NCBI GenBank assembly: GCA_030849065.1
Contig: JASAON010001626.1
Coordinates: forward strand, 1-64,000
DNA length: 64,000 nucleotides
Direction of reading: 5' to 3'
DNA from: Jaenimonas drosophilae
Taxonomy: Eukaryota; Euglenozoa; Kinetoplastea; Trypanosomatida; Trypanosomatidae
The translations under genes and the position numbers were made by a program. The notes below the pieces were generated by a model, which saw only the letters and a list, made by a program, of their open reading frames with translations, was not told where the DNA came from and ran no database searches. Of this stretch, positions 8,975 through 17,600 are shown one piece after another (within the stretch, counting starts at the first letter, position 1; each line of letters starts with the position of its first letter).

Positions 8975-9685
8975 ATGGAGAAGGAAGCGGCCGAACGCGT
9001 CCCGCCCGGACTTGCGTGTCGCGCGCTGTGGAAGGTCCAGGCGCTCGACCCCTCCGCCTCCATGCGGCAGATTGATCACGATAGTGAAGCAGCAGCGGAT
9101 ATCATTCTTCTGCACTCGTGCAGCACACGTCGTCGGCTGGGGATGGGGCCCTCGCGACAGTCCACCTCCAAGAGCGGAAGTGGGGCTGACGGTGGTTCAG
9201 GCCAGAAGAGTCTCGTGCCGCAGCGGCGGTACGACGGTGCCTCTCCGCCCGCACGCTTCTCGCCCGTGGAAGGGGAGCCCATCACCTCCCCATCTCTCAC
9301 CTTCAATGAAGACTCACGTCTGTCGTGGCTCCGGCCCGCACAATCGCCGCCTGTGGCGTCTATGATGCGGCCGCGCCTCGCCTCCTTCGCCTCCCAACGG
9401 AGCTGCTCCACGGACGGCGCCACCTCAGCCTCATCTGGCGTGTTGCGAGATGAACATGGAAATGTGGTGCGCGTCGTTGTGGGGCGAGCAAAGGGGGTCC
9501 TGCTGGGTGGATCGAGCATGATGGAGTCTGCGCAGTTGCCGAAGTTGTTGGATGCGTTTGGTGGTGCGGCATGGGCGGCCTCCCTCGCGGGCTCCTTCGT
9601 CAGCGGAGGCGAGCGAGGAGCGGTGCCACCACCACTGCCACCGATACGACCACGCACCACAAAAAGCAGCTCGAGATCCAGCTGA
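8975..9685 (+). CDS. Short member of the PPGL-LW tandem family
   Basis: A 236-residue basic, Ser/Pro-rich protein of unknown function. It starts PPGL-ACRA-LW at residues 10-19, the same spacing as in its two neighbours. At about 156-190 it has LRDEHGNVVRVVVGR followed by LLGG---ES-QLPKLLD, closely matching residues 130-165 of the protein from 11686. It has no FAZ1-like domain and no repeats. It is best read as a shortened paralogue of its large neighbours, or a standalone version of their N-terminal region. The start follows a clear splice acceptor; the longer upstream frame would translate the pyrimidine tract and is rejected. The relation rests on the two motifs; the rest of the chain is low complexity. 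Confidence 0.75.
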   Translation: MEKEAAERVPPGLACRALWKVQALDPSASMRQIDHDSEAAADIILLHSCSTRRRLGMGPSRQSTSKSGSGADGGSGQKSLVPQRRYDGASPPARFSPVEGEPITSPSLTFNEDSRLSWLRPAQSPPVASMMRPRLASFASQRSCSTDGATSASSGVLRDEHGNVVRVVVGRAKGVLLGGSSMMESAQLPKLLDAFGGAAWAASLAGSFVSGGERGAVPPPLPPIRPRTTKSSSRSS

Positions 9686-11685
9686 GGACGATGGCTGGCA
9701 TCACACACACACACAACTCTCTATCTCTCCTTCTCCCTCCCTCCCCTCTCCTTCCTCAGCCTGCTCTCCTGTTGGTGTGTGTGTGTCAGGTGCAGGGCAG
9801 TGAGCTCTAATTTGCTTCATCTACTGATACATCCATGGTGTAGCCGCAGGAACTTCTGCATCCAACAATAATACCAGCGTGCACACACACGAATGAAAAA
9901 AATTGTTTTGTTGTTGTTATTGTTGCCGTGTATGTGTGTGTGTGAGTGGGTCGTCGCACGCGAGATAGCTTTTTCATGGATTGATTGTTTTTCGAGCTTG
10001 GTGGCTGCGGTATCTCTTCACCCACGTCGATGGAGAGTTGCCGCAGCCTCCTCCCCACCCCCACACACACACACACATGCATAACATCCGCCACACGATG
10101 GCAATGTTTCAATGACTTTATTTTTTTTTTCGGTGACGACGAATGTCCGCAGCGACGCACACACGTGCGCGAGTGTTTTTTGTTGTTGTTGTTTCTTTTC
10201 CTTGATCATTGCCCTTATAGGTTCCCGTAGATACCGCCCCCTCCTCTCCTGCATCCATCGAAATGCAATTCCGAACGGCACCCCTCTCTCTCTGCCATCG
10301 TCTTGTGTTGCTGTGTTTGAGAATGTGGGCAGTAGAAGCCACGCACAGGCACAAGGCATGCGGAGAGAGTAGGAAACAACACGAGGAACAGAAAATGATG
10401 GGTGCATACGTCATACCGACTCCCGAATGATGATGTATGTTCTTTTCATGATCAGTTCTTCGATGTTTGTGTGCGTTTCTTCTTTTTTGTTGTTTTTTGC
10501 TGTTCTTGACGATGTGTAAAAGTGCCACTGGTGATAATCCTCACTATGTGCGCGCTTCCTTAGTATGTGATGTTGGAAGAAGGATGTGTCAGATGATAAT
10601 GGAACAAACTTCCTCTTCTCCTTCTTGTGATGGTGTTTTGTTGATGAGGTGGCGCGCGGCACCACTCATTGCTGGCAAGATCGTCTTGCTCATGCCGAAG
10701 CTGGTGGGTCGTGGAAGGACAGGCTTCGAGCATAGCTGCGTTTGGCTTCATTTTTTTCTTTTCTTCAGCGTGTCTTTGTAGATGTTGTTGGAGCACAACA
10801 ACCTGCCGCCGTGGTGCTCGTCATGACGAGCACATAGACAACACGGAGTTGGTGCGTTGTGCGTGGGTCGGCACCCGTTGACCTCCATGGGTGTTGTGCT
10901 ACTCATGTGTGTGGAGTAGATGAAGGAGGTCTTCTTGTCTTGATAAGTCCTGAGTTGTTTGTTGTATTTTCTTCTGTGGTTTGCTGAACATTGAGTGGAT
11001 CATGTGCGTCGCTCCACACACTCACTCACTCTTTTTTCCCTTTCCGCGTTCCCTCCATCCTATACAGTCGGTTGTGTGTTACAGCCACTTGTGGTAGGCA
11101 TTGGAATGATCCTCCTGTTTTGTGTGCACTTCATCCACTTGTGTGGGGGTCCTAGGAATCCCGTCCATCTCCCTCTTCTGAATGATGCCGATGATGATAG
11201 TCATGACTGCGTTCTCCCTTCTCTTCTTCTTGTTGTTGTTATGAAGTTCTATATACTCTGTGTGAGAAGGTGCCAGCACCTGCTCTTCCTCACCGCCCTC
11301 AAGCGAGTTGTTGTTGGTTGGCCTCGTACAGGCAGCGAACACAGCGCGTGCGTGGGCCCGAAAACACACACACACACACTAGGAGAACGGAAACAGCTTC
11401 CACCGCGGTGCAGAAGTTGTTCCTCGTGTGATCTTTTTTTTGTTGTTTCTTGATTATATCCCCCTCCTTCTTCTTGCTTAGAACACCCACGCATTGCCCC
11501 AGACGTACCTCCGTATACATACACATACACACATTCACGCTCTTCACGTGTCTGTGTTGTAGTCGTTGTTGTTGGTTTTATTTGGAACGGAGATACAGTC
11601 GCGTGTGGTGGCTAGAACAAACAACAACAACAACACCAACAACACCGCCTTCACCAACATCAACGGACCCCCGTTTCGTTCGCCC
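9686..11685. other. Two-kilobase spacer without supported gene
   Basis: T/G-rich on the + strand with many CA/TG and T runs. Open frames on both strands are short, low-complexity and without recognisable domains. It probably comprises a long 3' UTR, the intergenic signal and the 5' UTR of the next gene, with the acceptor near 11481. Confidence 0.5.
11432..11481 (+). promoter_or_regulatory. Predicted trans-splice acceptor, gene at 11686
   Basis: A T-rich then CT-rich tract ends in GCTTAG at 11476-11481. The resulting 5' UTR would be about 204 nt. Confidence 0.55.
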
Positions 11686-14600
11686 ATGAACGCGACCGGC
11701 AACTCCGACAGCGGGCAGCTCCCCCCGGGGCTGCAGCTCTTTGATTTGTGGAAGCGAGAGACGCTCCAGCGGCAGAAGCACTCCGCACGTATGCCGAGTA
11801 CTGCCGGCACCGCCTCCAACGTGGATGATATTCTCTTCCAGCCCACCCCACGACGCTTCAAGCAGCGTCGCCCGCGCTCGCAGCACCGCGCTGAAGACAC
11901 CGCCACCGCCGATACCGCGCCAAAGCCCGCGACGTGGTCCGACGATGGCGCATCAACGCCCGACATGGATGCAATGCCGCGGCCTGTGATGGCGTACCAA
12001 CGCCCCGCCCCCTCCACCTCCGTCTCCTCCTTGACGGAGGATGAAAGCGAGAAGTCAGCTCCATCGGGTGCCTTGCGCGATGAGGATGGCAATCTGGTAC
12101 GTGTCGTTGTTGGCCGTCGCAAGCAGCTTCTTCTTGGCAGTGATAGTTCCAATGAGTCTGGCAAGTTGCCGCGTCTGCTGGACTCGGAGGGCCATGTGCG
12201 CGAGGATTCCGTGGAGATACCCGTGGATGACTTTGGAAGCAGCGGGTTAAGAACCCCGGCCGGTGCGGAAGACGCCCTCATTGGCAGCTCCAAGTACCTC
12301 AGCCTCCTGAATACGGGCTCCTCCGCCTCGTTCCGGCGCATCGCCGAGCTCACCGCAGAGGCACTGCGCCGACGCCGCCAACGCGGCAACTCACCATGCT
12401 CGGAGCGCCGCTACGCCGTGGATTCTGAGCCGATGTCATGCGCGTCCGAATCACACGCCAGCCTCTCCACGAGTGGCAGTCTTCTCCGGCCCATGATCGT
12501 CTCCAGCCATCACTGCGACTTCCCCGGTGATTGGGATTGGCTCGTGACGAATCGGCCATCGATTGTGCAGCAGACCTTCGCACGTGATGCCGCCGATGGA
12601 TGCCGGCTGAAGCCGCACAGCATCCACAACATTTGCTTCAGCCCGGCCGGTGCCGTGGATTTTGACGTGCACCACAGCGACACCATCCCAACCTCCACCG
12701 TGAAGGAGTTGCTGCATGAGCACAACTACCCGCTTGTGTGGGCCCTGTTGGCCTCTCACCGCGACGGAGAGTCGGACGCAGGCTCGGCCGCAGATTTGTG
12801 GGGCACGCAACAGACGGACTGCGCCACGCCCGTCGCCCACCTCCTTCGCGATCTGCCCGAAGGCGATCAGATGTTGTGGCTCACCAACCCGAGCGAGGCA
12901 TCGATGCCACACCCGATGGATCTCGTGGACGAGCCACTGCGCGACTCTGTGCCACGCCAGCCACGTCTTCTCACCGTGGATGAGGCACCCATGGCCTCCC
13001 TTGGCTCCTCGCAGGAGCTGCGGGCCTCCAACAACGGGGCCGAGCTGGGAGGTTCCAAGTCCGTGAGCGAGCTCTGGAACACCGTCTCCACAGATCGAAG
13101 CCTCCCACTCGCACGCCACCTCATTCACTCCTCCATCCAGCAATCTGCAGGATGCCTCTTGGCCGCCTCGCGCTCGATGCCGACCGATGCGGTGTTGCAC
13201 CAGTCCATACACAACTTCGTGGATGAGGATGAGGTTCCGCTGAGTGAATCCGCACAACGTCCAGCTCGGCGTGCCATTGGTGCGACGGCAGACTTGCCTA
13301 GTGCGGCCGATTCCGTCGTGCTCCACAACAATGGCCTCTCTGACCACGCACAGTTGGTACAGAGCCTTAGCATCCTCTTCAACACCGTCATGTCGGATGA
13401 TTCTATTCCACTGGCGCGCCGTCTTATTCACTCCTCCATCCAGCAATCCAATGAGCTCCGTCAGCTCCTCTCGCGTAGCATGGCCAGCGATGATGTACTC
13501 CGCACCTCACTGAGGAACTTCCTCGATGAGGATGAGATCCCTCTCAGTGAATCCGCGCAACGTCCTACTCGACGAGCCATTGGTGCCACGGCAGACTTGG
13601 CCGCCTCCTCCGATGTGGTGCTACTCCAGAACAACAAGCTCACCGATCATGCCCAGCTGGTGCAGAGCCTCAGCGTCTTGTGGAACACCAACGCTACCGA
13701 AGGAGGGCTGCCCACCGCAGCGCAACTCATTGGCGATGAAGATGGTGTGAGCTACGTGCTCATGGGCCCGCAGGTGGAGCCCACGGAGCTCCACGTGCTG
13801 GACTCCGTCGTTCTGCACCCGCGGGATTCCGTGGAGGAGCTCCGCAAGGGCTTCAGTGGCAGCCAGCTTGGAAGTATGGCGGACGCTGAGTTTCCCTCAC
13901 GCGCGCTGGCCCACTTTGGCGATGGCGATGATCAGCGCTTGTGGGAGTCCATGGCATCTGCCCCGGTGGCACAGCCGCTCTACTCCACTGCCGTGGTGCC
14001 CGCCGCCGCTGCCGAGGCTCTTCCGACGCCCGCCGCCGTCTCAACACACGATTTGTGGCGCTCCTTCATGACCTCCAACGTGCCCGCGGCAATTCCGATG
14101 CACGAGGGCGGCGCGGACTCACTCCAAGCGACGCAGCTCCGGCAGATTCTGGAGTCTCAGGATCTCGGCAACGATGATGATCTGCACACCATCGTCATGG
14201 ATACGAAGGATGGCCACCCCACCATTCGGCGAACATCGATGCCATCCAACGCCCTGTGGAACTCCATGCTCACGGCACCCAATGTAGTACCTCTGCATGA
14301 GTCTGGCAATGTGGCCGAGGTGGCTGCTCCCGCAGAAAACGAACTCCGCTCAGCCGGCCAGCAGGAGCTGTGGAAGTCCTTCATGACCTCCAACATTCCA
14401 TCTGCTCTAGCGCTGCAAGAGGCTGGTGCGGAAGATATGCCCGTGCGGCAGCTTCGGGAGATACTCCTCTCTCAGGAGCTTGGCAACGATGATGATCTGC
14501 ACACCATCGTCATGGATACGAAGGATGGCCATCCTACCATTCGGCGAACATCGATGCAATCCAACGCCCTGTGGAACTCAATGCCCACCTCGCCACACGT

Positions 14601-17600
14601 AGTACCTCTGCATGAGTCTGCGGGTGAAGTAGTACCTCCAGCGGATGGCACCCTGCACTCCGCCGCACAACAAGAGCTGTGGAGATCCTTCCTCACCTCC
14701 AACATCCCCTCCGCCCTCGCTCTGCGCGAGGCTGGTGCGGAAGATTTGCCAGTCCGACAACTTAGAGAGATTCTTGCCTCGCAAGAGCTCGGTGATGATG
14801 ATGATCTGCACACCATCGTCATGGATACGAAGGATGGCCATCCTACCATTCGGCGAACATCGATGCCATCCAACGCCCTTTGGAACTCAATGCTCACGGC
14901 ACCCAATGTAGTACCTCTACATGAGTCTGGCAATGTGGCCGAGGTGGCTGCTCCCGCAGAAAACGAACTCCGCTCAGCCGGCCAGCAGGAGCTGTGGAAG
15001 TCCTTCATGACCTCCAACATTCCATCTGCTCTAGCGCTGCAAGAGGCTGGTGCGGAAGATTTGCCCGCACGGCAGTTGCGAGAGATTCTTGCCTCCCAAG
15101 AGCTTGGCAACGATGATGATCTGCACACCATCGTCATGGATACGAAGGATGGCCACCCCACCATTCATCGGCCATCTATGCCATCCAACGCCCTTTGGAA
15201 CTCAATGCTCACGGCACCCAATGTAGTACCTCTGCATGAGTCTGGCCATGTGGCCGAGGTGGCTGCTCCCGCAGAGAACGAACTGCACTCAGACGGTCAG
15301 CAGGAGCTGTGGAAGTCCTTCATGACCTCCAACATTCCATCTGCTCTAGCGCTGCATGAGGCTGGTGCGGAAGATATGCCCGTGCGGCAGCTTCGGGAGA
15401 TACTCCTCTCGCAAGAGCTCGGTGATGATGATGATCTTCGCTCCATCAACATGGATACGAAGGATGGCCAACCAACCATTCATCAGAAATCAATGGAATC
15501 CAACGCCCTGTGGGCATCGCTGCTCACGGCACCCAACGTAGTACCTCTGCATGAGTCTGCAGGTGGTGCGGAAGTAGCACCTGATGATGGCACCCTGCAC
15601 TCCGCCATGCAGCAGGAGCTGTGGAGATCCTTCCTGACCTCCAACATCCCCTCCGCCCTCGCCCTGCGCGAGGCTGGTGCGGAAGATATGCCCGTCCGAC
15701 AACTTAGAGAGATTCTTGCCTCGCAAGAGCTCGGTGATGATGATGATCTTCGCTCCATCAACATGGATACGAAGGATGGCCATCCTACCATTCATCGGCC
15801 ATCCATGCCATCCAACGCCCTGTGGAACTCAATGCTCACGGCACCCAATGTAGTACCTCTCCATGAGTCTGGCGGCGCTGCGGAAGCTCCACTGCCATCA
15901 GATGGCACGCTGCACTCTGCCGTGCAGCAGGACCTGTGGAGGTCGCTGCTCACCTCCAACATCCCCTCCGCCCTCGCCCTCCGCGACGCTGGAGCTGAGG
16001 ATATGCCAGCCAACCAGCTTCGCCAAATCCTCCTCTCGCAAGAGCTCGGTGATGATGATGATCTTCGCTCCATCAACATGGATACGAAGGATGGCCAACC
16101 AACCATTCATCGCAAATCAATGGAATCCAATGCGCTGTGGAACTCAATGCTCACGGCACCCAATGTAGTACCTCTACATGAGTCTGCGGGTGGTGCTGCC
16201 GTAGGACCAGATGATGGCACCCTGCACTCCGCCGCACAACAAGAGCTGTGGAGGTCCTTCCTCACCTCCAACGTGCCATCCGCCCTCGCCCTGCGCGAGG
16301 CTGGCGTGGATGCGCTCCCGCTTCGTATCATTCGCGATCGCATTCTCTCCGCGGAGCTCAGTGGCACTCAACACCACCTCTCTTCCCAAGACGGCATCGA
16401 GCTGGGCGAGGACGGAGATGGCTTTGCCGCCGTGAAGGTGGCCCATCATCAGCAACTGTGGTCGCGAGAGCTCACCTCCGAACGAAGCCGCACCGCCAGC
16501 TTAACGGGCATGGCGATGCATAGCACGCACGCACAGGAGCCAACGGAGCTCTGGAACTCCACCGGCCACTCCCTCTATCCAGAGGCACTTCGTCTAGAGT
16601 CATCGGGAGGTGCTTCTGCCAACGCACACCACCTCTGGCGCTCTGCTGAATCCGACGGCAGCGAGCCCAAGGTGATGAGCTTCGGCTCACGCCCACACGC
16701 GGTCTACGAGCCACACACACCCTACACGCCGAGCTCCATCATTCGTCGCAAGACGAGCACAACCGTGAAGAGCACCACACACTTTGATGAGTCGGTGCCA
16801 GTGACGACGCACCACGTTGTGTTCGAAGGAGATGAGTGGGCTGATATTCTCCGGCACTATCCGAAGTTGGTCCATGACACCTTCGTGCATGATGCGAGTG
16901 GTGGTTTGGGGATCGGTGCCGACCACATTGAGGATGTTCGCTTCACGATTGGCAGCCTCCACGTGGATTTTACGGTACGTCCTGGAAGTGGGGTCTCGTC
17001 GGATGAGGTACATCGACGCCTCCATGCGCATCTCTTTCCCTTGATGAATGCGCTGCGGGCGAGGAGGATCGCCGCCCCAGCCACCACGGAACGTGCAGAG
17101 ACGGTGAGCTTGCCCACGCTGGGTGAGAAGGGCTCCATCCTTCACGAGGATGCCATGTTGGCTGATGATGTGGCGAGGCAGGGCGAGGCGGCACGAGAAC
17201 AAACGGTGAGCTTGCCCACATTGGGTGAGAAGGGCTCCATTCTTCGTGAAGATGCCATGTTGGCTGATGATGTCGCACGTCCAGAACACGCCGTACGTGC
17301 CAACACCGTCAGCCTGCCCAGTTTGGGAAACCTCTCCGCGCTGCGCATCTCCCTTGACCGTCCTGGTGCAATGCCATCGGAGCACACACGCGATGCCACA
17401 GTGAGCATCTTTGGCGAGGATGGGTCCGACCTCTTCTCGCTCTACGACATTACATCCGATGGCCACCACACCGTGCGTGCGGAGCTCAACCGCGCCAACA
17501 CCACGAGCTTGGCAAGCGCCGAGGAGCACTCCGTCGGCATCTTCACCACCACACATCATCGAGAGTTTGCCAATCACACGTGGAACAACGCCATGCGCGA

